DNA of 64,000 nucleotides from Nitrospinae bacterium bin107 (GCA_002238965.1 MPNJ01000015.1:31288-95287), one strand, 5' to 3'; counted from the first letter of the stretch, positions 25,777 through 33,715 are shown. Numbers and translations are program-made. The notes: a model not told the origin generated them from the sequence alone.

Positions 25777-25992
25777 ATGTTGATCTCAGCGAACGAAATT
25801 GCAAAAAGAATCGGCGTCCACCGGCAGACCTTGTACAAGTGGCTGAATGACTCAAGGAGCGATTTTCCACGTCCCTATAAAATCGGCATCGGGCCGACTG
25901 GCTACGTTCGCTGGGACGAGGATGAGGTCAAGCACTGGATCGAATCTAGGCGGGTGGGAACAGATCCCGCCGAGGATAAAATGACGGCATAA
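25777..25992 (+). CDS. AlpA-like excisionase/transcriptional regulator
   Basis: A 71-residue winged helix-turn-helix protein: LISANEIAKRIGVHRQTLYK with recognition helix, then WLNDSRSDFPRP, KIGIGPTGYVRWDEDEV and KHWIESRR. This is the AlpA/MerR-superfamily plan. In P4-like satellites AlpA activates int and excision; in cf-PICIs it is a main inducer. The upstream in-frame codons back to 25723 overlap the promoter, so ATG 25777 is the start. It has no room for a ribosome-binding site, matching the leaderless promoter. Confidence 0.85.
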   Translation: MLISANEIAKRIGVHRQTLYKWLNDSRSDFPRPYKIGIGPTGYVRWDEDEVKHWIESRRVGTDPAEDKMTA

Positions 25993-25994
25993 TA

Positions 25995-26039
25995 GAAAAT
26001 CGCCGCGTCGTAGGGTTGCAGCCCTCGGCGGCGATTTTC
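25995..26039. terminator. Bidirectional terminator after the AlpA-like gene
   Basis: A perfect 12-bp stem, GAAAATCGCCGC at 25995-26006 with GCGGCGATTTTC at 26028-26039, starts three bases after the stop. The A-tract and T-tract are part of the stem, so it can act in both directions. Confidence 0.75.
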
Positions 26040-26105
26040 AGAAAATGGAATGATGCGAACCTACCACAAAGAAAAATCAAATTCAACATTTACATTACAG
26101 AATCA

Positions 26106-26143
26106 GCCCCCGGCGCCTTTGCGCGTCCGGGGCGTTTTTGTTT
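26106..26143 (+). terminator. Intrinsic terminator
   Basis: GCCCCCGG pairs with CCGGGGC (one bulged C) around GCGCCTTTGCGC, followed by GTTTTTGTTTG. A second terminator about 70 bp behind the first, with no gene between them. Confidence 0.6.
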
Positions 26144-26565
26144 GTTCGCCGGTGCAGGGAAGCTCTGCACGTGACGCGCGCGAAGCCGACGCGGTAGCAC
26201 TAAATATCGGCGAGCCGAGCCGTAGCAAGCGAGGCGTGACAATTCCGGGCGCTACTGGAAACCACCCCGTCGGGCTTTGCAACCCGGCGACCTTGTATCC
26301 CGGTGCGCCGCCTTCGGGCGGCAAATGGCAAATGTTTGGCCGTGAGGCAGCGCACGTCTGGGGTTGATGGCCTGGGCGTGGCCTCGTCGGGTGGCGAGGA
26401 AAGGGACCGGATTACGCGGTTGCCATGGTGGCAACTCCCCATCATCCGGGGAAAAGGCAGACGGGGAAAGCAATAGTCCCACTGCCTTTAGCGGAAAGGG
26501 TTTTCTTGTGCCCGAAACCCGGATTCGTGAAATTATTTTCATGAAAATAATTATTTCGCGCCGCA
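26144..26565. other. Non-coding stretch inside the satellite
   Basis: About 420 bases without a supported gene, rich in short inverted repeats (for example GCGCCGCC/GGGCGGC near 26309-26326 and the CAACCCGGCGACC area). It ends with a 22-bp perfect palindrome at 26531-26552. It could hold a structured RNA, a replication or packaging site, or operators. No known riboswitch core is recognised. Confidence 0.35.
26531..26552. promoter_or_regulatory. 22-bp perfect palindrome, candidate operator
   Basis: The half-site is AATTATTTTCA, followed by its exact complement with no spacer. It is AT-only apart from the central TCATGA and stands 14 bases before ATG 26566. Length and symmetry suit a dimeric regulator; as a hairpin it has no free loop, so a terminator is less likely. 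Confidence 0.5.
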
Positions 26566-26763
26566 ATGACGCGGCACGATGACAAGGAGGGCAGACCGAT
26601 CAAACGGATAGATGAAAAGCACGTGGTCAACGAAAAGGTTGTTTCATATTTGGTGAAGACGCACGAAAACAGGACCCGCGTTTTCTTCGTGGGTGGTCAT
26701 GGCATCACGCTGGAAATGAGCATGGCCGAGGTCATGGACAAGCTGGGCTACGGCGGCAGGTAG
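26566..26763 (+). CDS. Small hypothetical protein of the satellite
   Basis: A 65-residue protein, basic at the N-terminus, with KVVSYLVKTHENRTRVFFV and GGHGITLEMSMAEVMDKLG. Not recognised. Start uncertain: ATG 26566 has no ribosome-binding site, while AAGGAGG at about 26581 could serve a later non-ATG start (GTG 26626 is far). Its position behind a palindromic operator-like site suggests a regulatory role, without direct evidence. Confidence 0.45.
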   Translation: MTRHDDKEGRPIKRIDEKHVVNEKVVSYLVKTHENRTRVFFVGGHGITLEMSMAEVMDKLGYGGR

Positions 26764-26838
26764 GCGGCGGGACCCTGCCAGTGATTCGGCGAATCCCGTA
26801 CGAACCGACGGAGAAACCGTCTGTGTAAAATTAGGACC

Positions 26839-26906
26839 CCCCTGCAGGGCGGCCATTAGTGAAACGCGACCGCCCGCGTCAGCAGTATATCGCCGCCCTG
26901 CAGGGC
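26839..26906. terminator. Inverted repeat with twin CCCTGCAGGG palindromes
   Basis: CCCCTGCAGGGCGGC (26839-26853) and the reverse complement of 26892-26906 match at 14 of 15 bases, with a 38-base loop. Each arm contains CCCTGCAGGG. It lies just after the HNH stop on the minus strand and is followed there by a T-rich stretch (TCCTAATTTTAC), so it could terminate that operon. A packaging (cos-like) site is another possibility. Confidence 0.45.
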
Positions 26907-26907
26907 C

Positions 26908-27174
26908 TCAAGTAAGCTCCACAAGGATTCTCTCGAACGCGGCAACTTCCGGGGGATCGTCGGGGCGGTGGTGGTCCAGGTGGCATGCCCGACACCAAAC
27001 CTTGCAATTCTCGGGATCGTAAATTAAGCGCAGGCGCTCGGCTTCATCCTTCGCCGTGTTGATCTCTACAGGGTGATGAATCTCGAAACGCGCAACCCGC
27101 CCGCATTTCTCGCAACGCCAGCCCGCCGCATCAATCAGCGAACGCCGAAAGCGCGCCCACCGGGGCGAACGCAT
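26908..27174 (-). CDS. HNH endonuclease
   Basis: An 88-residue HNH nuclease of the phage-packaging kind. Zinc cysteines are in WRCEKCGR and VWCRACHLDHH; the catalytic HH is in RFEIHHPVEINT and the Asn in DPENCK. In HK97-like phages and capsid-forming satellites the HNH protein works with the large terminase to cut at cos sites. ATG 27174 is used; GTG 27195, overlapping the terminase stop (TAGTG), is a close alternative adding seven residues. It follows the terminase gene on the same strand. Confidence 0.85.
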   Translation of the reverse strand: MRSPRWARFRRSLIDAAGWRCEKCGRVARFEIHHPVEINTAKDEAERLRLIYDPENCKVWCRACHLDHHRPDDPPEVAAFERILVELT

Positions 27175-27194
27175 GGGGGCGTGGTGGCGGCTCA

Positions 27195-28610
27195 CTACGT
27201 CATGCCCAAATAAACCGGCCCTCGTGGCCGCGAGGCGAGGCGCTGCCACGCCCCAGCCCCGAGAATCAGCGCGGCGGCCACGTCATCGCGCCCGCAGTTA
27301 TTCACGTTCTTGATCATCCGCACGTTGCCGCTTTTATCGTTCTCCACCTTGGCGACTTGAAGGCTGGCCGTAAGCAAGGCGGCACTCTCCGGGGCCACGC
27401 TCAAAGGGCCGTCGGCGACAAGGCGACGTAGGGCCCGGATATCTTCGGCGGATTCACTCCACAACGTGCGGCGAAATTCGATTGCCGCCCGGTGTTCGGT
27501 TGCGTCAAGCAGGCGAGGCGCCGCGAAGCGATCCGCCACGATATGGGCGGGCCAGCCCCACGATTCGAGAACGAAACCCCAGAGAAGGGCGGGCGGCGGG
27601 TAGGCCAAACCATCGGCAACGCGAAGGCGGCCGGCATCCACCAAGGCTTGATAACGGCCCCGTTGAACACGATCTCTTCGCTCTTGATCGGCGATATCGG
27701 GAAGGCCGGGGGCGTATGCAATCGCCTCACACCTACCGGACGGCCACAGCGCCACCGCGGCACTCCATGCCCGGTTTGCGCCAAGGTCGAGACCTACGAT
27801 CGGTGCCTCGCCTTCGGTTGGCGCGGGCGTTCTTTTCAGGGCGGCCCGCCACTCATCCGGTCGCAACAAAATGCGGTTTTGATCCTCGCTTGGGAGATTC
27901 AATCTGTATGACAAAAACCGGGCTTTCAATCGTGGATCGTGGCGAGCTTCCGCCCGCTCAATTTTCAGCTTTTCGCGCAACTCGGGAAAGTGTTTTGCCA
28001 GTGGATTGACGCGCAGAATTTCCGGCCATTGATCCCACCGCTCGGGGTCGCCTTGCAAGCAAACCGCGTGAACGTGCGGCGCATGATTCACCCCGGTGGC
28101 CAGTCCATGCCACCAGTGACTTTCATCCGTCGCCATGGGAGCCAAGGTTCCTATGTAGATCGCCCGCAAGGGACTGCCCGGTTTCCCCATGGCCGTCTCA
28201 ATGGCGTCATGTAGCAACTGCCCGCCGTTGATCTCCCAGCTTCCCGGCTCATCCGCCACCACAAGGGGCGTATTCACCAGACCCATGGCCGTCTTTCCGT
28301 TCGACCCCACAACGCGCAACCGCCCGCCCTTTTGCTTCGTGATGCCCGCCCTCGTGGCGCTGTCGATATAGCGGTATCCCGCCTCGCCAAGCATCGACCG
28401 GACGAAGCGAAAAACGATCCTCGCCTGTTCGATTGACGCGGCCATGAGCACGATTTCTTCATGGGGCGCAATCGACTGGAGCGCGTCGGCACATATCCGG
28501 GCGGCCAGCCATGACTTGCCATTTCCTCGTGGGAGACTCAGCGCCGCCGTCATGGTCGTGGGGGACGTCGCCGCCTTGATGAACCTGCGCTGAAATGGGA
28601 ACAACTCCAT
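27195..28610 (-). CDS. terL: Large terminase subunit
   Basis: A 471-residue phage terminase. The ATPase half has Walker A LPRGNGKSW and Walker B TPLVVADEPGSWE; the RNase H-like nuclease half has GLDLGANRAWSAAVAL and a late Asp in NCGRDDVAAALILG. It pumps DNA into empty heads and cuts it. ATG 28610 is chosen because AAGGAG lies nine bases upstream. Divergent from the capsid operon, unlike most phages where terminase and portal lie together in one direction. No adjacent small terminase. Confidence 0.9.
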   Translation of the reverse strand: MELFPFQRRFIKAATSPTTMTAALSLPRGNGKSWLAARICADALQSIAPHEEIVLMAASIEQARIVFRFVRSMLGEAGYRYIDSATRAGITKQKGGRLRVVGSNGKTAMGLVNTPLVVADEPGSWEINGGQLLHDAIETAMGKPGSPLRAIYIGTLAPMATDESHWWHGLATGVNHAPHVHAVCLQGDPERWDQWPEILRVNPLAKHFPELREKLKIERAEARHDPRLKARFLSYRLNLPSEDQNRILLRPDEWRAALKRTPAPTEGEAPIVGLDLGANRAWSAAVALWPSGRCEAIAYAPGLPDIADQERRDRVQRGRYQALVDAGRLRVADGLAYPPPALLWGFVLESWGWPAHIVADRFAAPRLLDATEHRAAIEFRRTLWSESAEDIRALRRLVADGPLSVAPESAALLTASLQVAKVENDKSGNVRMIKNVNNCGRDDVAAALILGAGAWQRLASRPRGPVYLGMT

Positions 28611-28673
28611 GGATCGGATCTCCTTGTGCAATTATTCACAAGGGCATGTTATCATGTTTGAAATTGAAAGCTG

Positions 28674-28705
28674 GAGGGGCGAGAAATCCGCCCCTCTTTT
28701 TTTTT
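28674..28705 (+). terminator. Intrinsic terminator in the capsid gene leader
   Basis: A perfect 8-bp GC stem (GAGGGGCG / CGCCCCTC) with loop AGAAATC, followed by nine T. The capsid ribosome-binding site AAGGAG starts only nine bases later. Any plus-strand transcript begun between the divergent terL start and here would end before the capsid gene unless terminated RNA polymerase is modified. TATCAT at 28650-28655 may be the -10 of that promoter, with a weak -35. Confidence 0.75.
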
Positions 28706-28727
28706 CCACCACCAAGGAGATCGCAAA

Positions 28728-29915
28728 ATGACCGCAGGCCAAAAGCTGGCGCTTCGCGCCTCAGAAATCCGATCCCGCCTCGCCGAACTCGCCGACCTGG
28801 ACGAACAGACGGACGAAACCAGATCGGAAATTTCCACGCTTCGCAACGAATATAAAGACGTGGAGACCAGGGCGCAGGCGGCCATGATCGCCGAAGATGA
28901 ACCCGTGGTAACCCGCCACCGCAACGATGCCGAAGGGCGCGAAATGCGGGGCCTCATCGAGCGGTGCAACGTGGGGGAAATCTTCGCCGCCACACTCGAA
29001 AACCGCAGCATGACCGAAGGGCCCGAGCACGAGCTACAAAAGCATCACGGCCTTAACTCAAACCAAATTCCGCTTGCCTTGCTGGAAACGCGGGCCGTCA
29101 CCCCGGCGCCTTCCGACGTGGCCCAGACGCAGAGCGAGATCGTCCCGTACGTTTTCCCGCAGGCTTGCGCCGCTTTCCTCTCGATTGATCAACCGACCGT
29201 CGGCGTCGGTGAGGCGGTTTTCCCCGTGCTCACTTCGGAGCTTTCCGTCGAAGCCTTGGCGGAGAACGGCGGCGGGACGGAAACGACCGGCGCATTTTCC
29301 GCCGACGTACTTTCCCCCTCGCGCTTGCAGGCCAGCTTCTTCTACAGCCGAGAGGATCGGGCGCGCTTCCGGGGGATGGACGAATCGCTCCGCCAGAACT
29401 TGAGCGATGGTCTGGCGGACGGGCTGGACAAGGCGATTCTGGCGGGAACCAACGGGCTTCTCACCGGGACGAATCTACCCAACAACAACGTCAACGCCGT
29501 CACCGACTACGCCGCCTATATCAAGGAATTTGGATATGGCCGGGTGGAGGGACGATACGCCAGCATGACGGGCGACCTCCGGGCCGTCATGGGCGCGGCG
29601 ACTTACGCCCACGCGGGCGCGACGTACCGGAACAACTCCGTCGACCGCAACGCCGTGGATCGCCTCATGGAAATCACCGGGGGCGTCAAGGTCTCGGCTC
29701 ACGTGCCGGCCGTCGCCGGGAACAAGCAGAACGCGATCGTGCGGCTCGGTGCGCGTAGGGATATGGTCGCGCCGGTTTGGGAAGGTGTCACCATCATACC
29801 GGACGAAGTGACCAAGGCATCTACCGGCCAGATCGTGATAACGGCGGTCATGCTTTACGCGGTCAAGATTCTCCGCACGGCGGGCTTCCACAAGCAGCAG
29901 ACCCAACACGCCTAG
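28728..29915 (+). CDS. Major capsid protein, HK97 fold
   Basis: A 395-residue capsid protein. Residues about 5-55 are a charged coiled coil (LASEIRSRLAEL type, the scaffolding delta domain), removed by the protease in HK97-like heads. The remainder is the HK97-fold shell: LSPSRLQASFFYSREDRARF, then the LSDGLADGLDKAILAGTNGL spine helix and a C-terminal strand region TIIPDEVTKASTGQIVIT. It heads the plus-strand structural operon, directly after an intrinsic terminator, and is followed by the protease (13 bp gap). Confidence 0.88.
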   Translation: MTAGQKLALRASEIRSRLAELADLDEQTDETRSEISTLRNEYKDVETRAQAAMIAEDEPVVTRHRNDAEGREMRGLIERCNVGEIFAATLENRSMTEGPEHELQKHHGLNSNQIPLALLETRAVTPAPSDVAQTQSEIVPYVFPQACAAFLSIDQPTVGVGEAVFPVLTSELSVEALAENGGGTETTGAFSADVLSPSRLQASFFYSREDRARFRGMDESLRQNLSDGLADGLDKAILAGTNGLLTGTNLPNNNVNAVTDYAAYIKEFGYGRVEGRYASMTGDLRAVMGAATYAHAGATYRNNSVDRNAVDRLMEITGGVKVSAHVPAVAGNKQNAIVRLGARRDMVAPVWEGVTIIPDEVTKASTGQIVITAVMLYAVKILRTAGFHKQQTQHA

Positions 29916-29928
29916 AAGGGGCCGGGCC

Positions 29929-30594
29929 ATGACAGATTTTCCGGTCTACCTGGGCGGTCTTGAAATTCGCCAACGGGGCGGCGCTCGTGTTCTATCCGGG
30001 CGCTTCCCTTACGGCAAACTCGCCACCACGAGCAACACGGGCAGACGCCGAAAAGAGCGCATCCGCTCCGGGGCCTTCCGGTATCAGGTGAAAGAATTTG
30101 ATCGCGTTCAAGAAGAACTGCAGGGCCTTATGGCCGAAGGTGCGGATCAAGTGCGCATCGAGGCGGCGCAGGAAACGCTTGAGCGTCGCAATATCCACAT
30201 TCTACACGGACACGATTTCAACAAACCGCTCGGGGATCGCCTTCGGGGAACTGCCCGAGTCATCGAGGATGATGCCGCCGTTGCCTTCGAGGTCGATCTA
30301 CCGGATGAAAATCTCATGCCCACCTACATGGCCGACGCGGTGAAGGAAATCGAGATCAACCGGGCCGGGGGAATAAGTCCCGGTTTCAACGTGGGGCCAC
30401 GCGGTGGCGAGCGCCTTGTCCGGGAGCCTTCGGCCCTTGGTGATGCCGACGTGCGCGAAGTAACCGACGCGGTGCTTTTCGAGCTTTCGATTGTCTCCCG
30501 GCCGGTCTATGCGCAAACCGATCTAAGCCTTCGGGGCGACGCCGTACACGGCGAGGATAAGCATATTCACGGGGGGGCCATAGGTTGGCTATAA
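29929..30594 (+). CDS. Prohead protease, HK97 family
   Basis: A 221-residue serine protease of the HK97/U35 type. LSGRFPYGKLAT opens the fold, HILHGHDFNKPLGDR carries the catalytic His, and DAVLFELSIVSRPVY carries the Ser in the conserved late strand. It would trim the capsid delta domain during head maturation. Unusually it follows the capsid gene instead of preceding it. The stop overlaps the next gene by ten bases. Confidence 0.85.
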   Translation: MTDFPVYLGGLEIRQRGGARVLSGRFPYGKLATTSNTGRRRKERIRSGAFRYQVKEFDRVQEELQGLMAEGADQVRIEAAQETLERRNIHILHGHDFNKPLGDRLRGTARVIEDDAAVAFEVDLPDENLMPTYMADAVKEIEINRAGGISPGFNVGPRGGERLVREPSALGDADVREVTDAVLFELSIVSRPVYAQTDLSLRGDAVHGEDKHIHGGAIGWL

Positions 30595-31232
30595 CGCTCA
30601 CCATTGACGAACTACTGCCCGCCCTACGGATGGGCGGGAGCACCGAGGAAAGGGCCGAAGTAACCCGGCTTCTCGCCTATGCGACGGCGGCGATCGAGCA
30701 GCACCTGGGCGACGCATACGCCACGACGCCCGAAGTGGTGCTCAACGAAGCGGCGATTCGCCTTTGCGGATATCTCTTTGATAAACCCTATGCGAACGGA
30801 GGCGTCGCATTCGCCAACGCGCTCCAAAATAGCGGCGCGGCGGCCATCCTGCTGCCCTACCGCGTGCACCGGGCCGGTAGCGTTTCGGATGCCGAAGCAA
30901 CGGAAAACACGCCAAGCGTCGGCGGCCTTCGCGAGATCGGTATGGAAGTGGTCACAATCACCGAAACCGCCACGTGGACGGCGACCACGCTGCCCGTCCC
31001 GACTTCGGAAATCGCCGGCATATTGACGCGCGACCCGGACGGAAACGAAACCCCGATCAACCTGTTCCGAACCGAAACGCTCGGCGGATCCGCGGTCATC
31101 GGCGACCCGAGCGGACAAGGTACGGGCGAGTATTCCATTGCTACGGATTCGGGCGGCGTCGTGGTCTTTTCTTCTTTGGCGCTCGGCGACCACGTTGTAC
31201 GTCTTTACGAGGTACAAAATGCCTTTGGATAG
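30585..31232 (+). CDS. Head-tail connector protein, gp6-like
   Basis: A 215-residue protein. The N-terminal 100 residues match the gp6-type adaptor: LTIDELLPALRM, a helix with AYATAAIEQHLGDAY, then EAAIRLCGYLFDKP and ALQNSGAAAILLPYRVHRAG. The C-terminal part is beta-rich (VVTITETATWTATTL), perhaps an added surface domain. Starts at TTG 30585 inside the protease stop region with GGGGGG upstream, so translation is coupled. Confidence 0.75.
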   Translation: MAITLTIDELLPALRMGGSTEERAEVTRLLAYATAAIEQHLGDAYATTPEVVLNEAAIRLCGYLFDKPYANGGVAFANALQNSGAAAILLPYRVHRAGSVSDAEATENTPSVGGLREIGMEVVTITETATWTATTLPVPTSEIAGILTRDPDGNETPINLFRTETLGGSAVIGDPSGQGTGEYSIATDSGGVVVFSSLALGDHVVRLYEVQNAFG

Positions 31233-31902
31233 ACGGATCACCCTCACCATTACCGACGCCCAAGACGACGTGCTTGAGCTTTACTTGTGGGCCGAAGAAC
31301 AGAGCGCGGGATCATCGGATATCGAATCGGGCGGCGTGGTCCGGACTTCGGCGGTGCAGAATTTTCTTGTCCGCCATGATGAACGAATTGCAAGGGCGGC
31401 GGTCTCGCAACTGGCAATCCGGGACCGCTTCGGCCACGCTTGGCAAGTCGATTCGGTTTCCTTGTCGAATGCGCGGGATCGGTTTATTTCCATACAGGCG
31501 ATCCGCGAAGTAACGGACATCGTTGACGTTGACCCCGGCGACCAGGCGCCGCCCGCCTTGACGTTCACCCAAGGGGCGGCGCTCTTTGATTCCGGCTCCC
31601 GGGAATGGCGGTGGTTTGTTTCTCAGGAAGTAGCGCCCGACGCCTACCAGGGCGAACTCTACGACGTGGAGAGCACCCCCGATATTGAGGGCGGCATATT
31701 CGCTTCGTGGAATCCCGACGCTGATATAGACTTGCAAATCTTCATCAACCGGGCCGACGTGCAGGACTACTCTTTCGGCGAGCAAGTCATAAGACTACCG
31801 GCCACGGAACTGACAACCGGCCACCTGTTCGTTTTCTTCTACGATGACAACTTGAGAAGCAACCCGGACGCCGCCACGTTCGCGCCCAGGGGGGACGCCT
31901 GA
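31219..31902 (+). CDS. Hypothetical structural protein of the satellite
   Basis: A 227-residue acidic protein I do not recognise. It has regular beta-strand patterns (RRITLTITDAQDDVLELYLW; GHLFVFFYDDNL). Start ATG 31219 has GAGG seven bases upstream and overlaps the previous stop by 14 bases, so it belongs to the head operon. It might be a head decoration, adaptor or closure protein, by position only. Confidence 0.6.
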   Translation: MPLDRRITLTITDAQDDVLELYLWAEEQSAGSSDIESGGVVRTSAVQNFLVRHDERIARAAVSQLAIRDRFGHAWQVDSVSLSNARDRFISIQAIREVTDIVDVDPGDQAPPALTFTQGAALFDSGSREWRWFVSQEVAPDAYQGELYDVESTPDIEGGIFASWNPDADIDLQIFINRADVQDYSFGEQVIRLPATELTTGHLFVFFYDDNLRSNPDAATFAPRGDA

Positions 31903-31904
31903 CC

Positions 31905-32303
31905 ATGCCCATGACGGCAAGAGCGAGCGGCGGCGGTTTGCGGATCAATTTCAACACGAAGGGCGGACGCAAGCTCCAAAAGTTTTTGAGACTTGCCGAG
32001 GATACGGCGCGTCAAAAAGAAATCTCCGCTCGGGCCACGGCCAGGGTGCTACGGCGGCGCCTCATCCCCCAGCTAAAGTCTCGTGTCCCGAACCGGACGG
32101 GCAAGCTGGCCAACTCGCTCCGCCTACAGGAAACACGGGATAACGTCCAGCTTCGGGGCGTGTTCTACGCAAGGATGGTCCGGTTCCCAAAGGGCGAATT
32201 AAACCAAAGCGTGGCGTCTGTTGCATTCGAGATCATTGATAAATCGCGGCGGGAAATAAAGGCAGAAATCCGGCGCGAAATCAGACGGGAGCTTTCAATA
32301 TGA
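31905..32303 (+). CDS. HK97 gp10-like protein
   Basis: A 132-residue basic protein with the gp10-type layout: a helix-rich start (GGRKLQKFLRLAEDTAR), a central VPNRTGKLANSLRLQETRDN and a late VFYARMVRFPKGEL. In tailed phages gp10-like proteins join head to tail. Starts two bases after the previous stop and ends in an ATGA overlap with the portal gene. Confidence 0.75.
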   Translation: MPMTARASGGGLRINFNTKGGRKLQKFLRLAEDTARQKEISARATARVLRRRLIPQLKSRVPNRTGKLANSLRLQETRDNVQLRGVFYARMVRFPKGELNQSVASVAFEIIDKSRREIKAEIRREIRRELSI

Positions 32304-33373
32304 TCAACGGCTTGATGCGCCGCCTTGGCTATGAGAAGCGAATGGCGGATTCGTCTTATACCGACGCCCTGGTCGCCGCCATCACGGCGAACGCCCGAGG
32401 CGAGCAAACCGCCTTCCCGACGGCAACGGCCGCCCTTGAAGCGTGCGCCGGACTGGTAGGTAGATCATTCAGCGCGGCGGAGATCAAAAACGCGCCCGAC
32501 CACGTGGGCGAAGCCTTGACCCCGGACGTGCTGAACATGATCGGGCGGAGTCTCATCCGCAAGGGTGAAATTATTTTCGGCATCGAGATCATGGGCGGCC
32601 AAGTGAAACTATGGCCGGCCGCTTTCCATGACGTGGACGGCGAACACGATCCCGCCTCGTGGCGCTACAGGTTGAACCTTGCCGGGCCGGATTTTCAGCA
32701 CACTTGGAACATGACGCCCGCCGATATGGTGGCGCATTTTCAGTACGCCCGCGATCCCGAAACGCCTTGGCGCGGCGTCGGTCCGCTTCAAGTGGCCCAA
32801 CTGGCCGGGCGGCTATCCGCCGAAACCGCCGCCGCCCTTGCGGATGAATCCGGCGGGCCCCGCGGTAGCTTCATGCCGACGGTGAAAGACGGAAAAGACC
32901 CGACGCAAGCGAAGCTGCGCGGCGACGTGAAAGTCGCAAAGGGATCAATGCTTTTCGTTGAAACCATGGCCGCCGCCCTTATGGGAGGGACGGCTCCGCC
33001 TTCGGGCGACTGGATGCAAAAGAGATTCGGAGCTGCTCCGCCCGACGCCCTGGTCAACTTGCTCACCAAGGCGGGCCACGAAGTCATGGCGGCATGCGGA
33101 CTCAATCCGTCCCTATTCACCAACGAAGGCGAAACCGCCGCCCGTGAGGCATGGCGTCAAGCCTTGTTCGGAACCATCGCGCCGCTCGGGCGGATCGTGG
33201 AAACCGAACTACGCCGCAAGCTGGACGCGCCCGATCTGAAACTCGACTGGAAAGAACTCCGGGCCAGCGACCTACAGGCCAGGGCGCGAAGTTTTAAGAG
33301 CATGGTCGACGGCGGGAAATCCGCCGACGAAGCGGCGGCCCTATCAGGTCTGCTTCTCGATGAGGAGGGTTGA
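32300..33373 (+). CDS. Phage portal protein
   Basis: A 357-residue portal protein, the ring at one head vertex through which DNA enters. Signature pieces: AALEACAGLVGRSFSAA near the N-terminus, FQHTWNMTPADMVAHFQYAR, GVGPLQVAQLAGRLSAETAAAL and late HEVMAACGLNPSLFTNEG with REAWRQALFGTIAPLGRIVE. Short for a portal (often 400-500), typical of small head systems. It is the last large gene of the operon, an unusual position, since portals usually come first. Confidence 0.85.
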   Translation: MINGLMRRLGYEKRMADSSYTDALVAAITANARGEQTAFPTATAALEACAGLVGRSFSAAEIKNAPDHVGEALTPDVLNMIGRSLIRKGEIIFGIEIMGGQVKLWPAAFHDVDGEHDPASWRYRLNLAGPDFQHTWNMTPADMVAHFQYARDPETPWRGVGPLQVAQLAGRLSAETAAALADESGGPRGSFMPTVKDGKDPTQAKLRGDVKVAKGSMLFVETMAAALMGGTAPPSGDWMQKRFGAAPPDALVNLLTKAGHEVMAACGLNPSLFTNEGETAAREAWRQALFGTIAPLGRIVETELRRKLDAPDLKLDWKELRASDLQARARSFKSMVDGGKSADEAAALSGLLLDEEG

Positions 33374-33375
33374 AC

Positions 33376-33606
33376 ATGGCATACGAAGCGCCTTGGTCGC
33401 CGTTTCTCGATCAGCTGATATTGAGCAACCTGGAGCGTCCCACCTGCTCATGGCAGCACATCGCCCAAAAGATTAACAGGTCACCCGCCGCCGTGAGGGC
33501 GCGGGCCGCCCTGCTACGCGAGCGGCGCGAATGCGCTGTTGCCTTGGCCGTGCATGGTAACCGCCTAGAACATGATGAGACCCCGCCGCCCGGATGCGTC
33601 GATTGA
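33376..33606 (+). CDS. Small DNA-binding protein (possible TerS or regulator)
   Basis: A 76-residue protein. WSPFLDQLILSNLERPTCSW, then QHIAQKINRSPAAVRARAAL has the Trp spacing and third-helix pattern of a Myb/SANT or GcrA-like helix-turn-helix. ATG 33376 has GGAGGG before it and overlaps the coupling region of the portal stop. As no small terminase is otherwise seen, this DNA binder is the best candidate; a transcription regulator is the alternative. Confidence 0.65.
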   Translation: MAYEAPWSPFLDQLILSNLERPTCSWQHIAQKINRSPAAVRARAALLRERRECAVALAVHGNRLEHDETPPPGCVD

Positions 33607-33715
33607 ACTGACTAAAAAACCCCGGTCGGTTTGGCGATGGCGCCGTCGCGGTAGGGCGACTCGCCCGCCAATGGTCGACTTGCCCGACCTGCATCGGGCC
33701 GACCGGGGCCTACAG

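Noticed and set aside
26103..26367. Open frames on both strands in the satellite gap
   Set aside because: No ribosome-binding sites, no domains, overlap with terminator hairpins.
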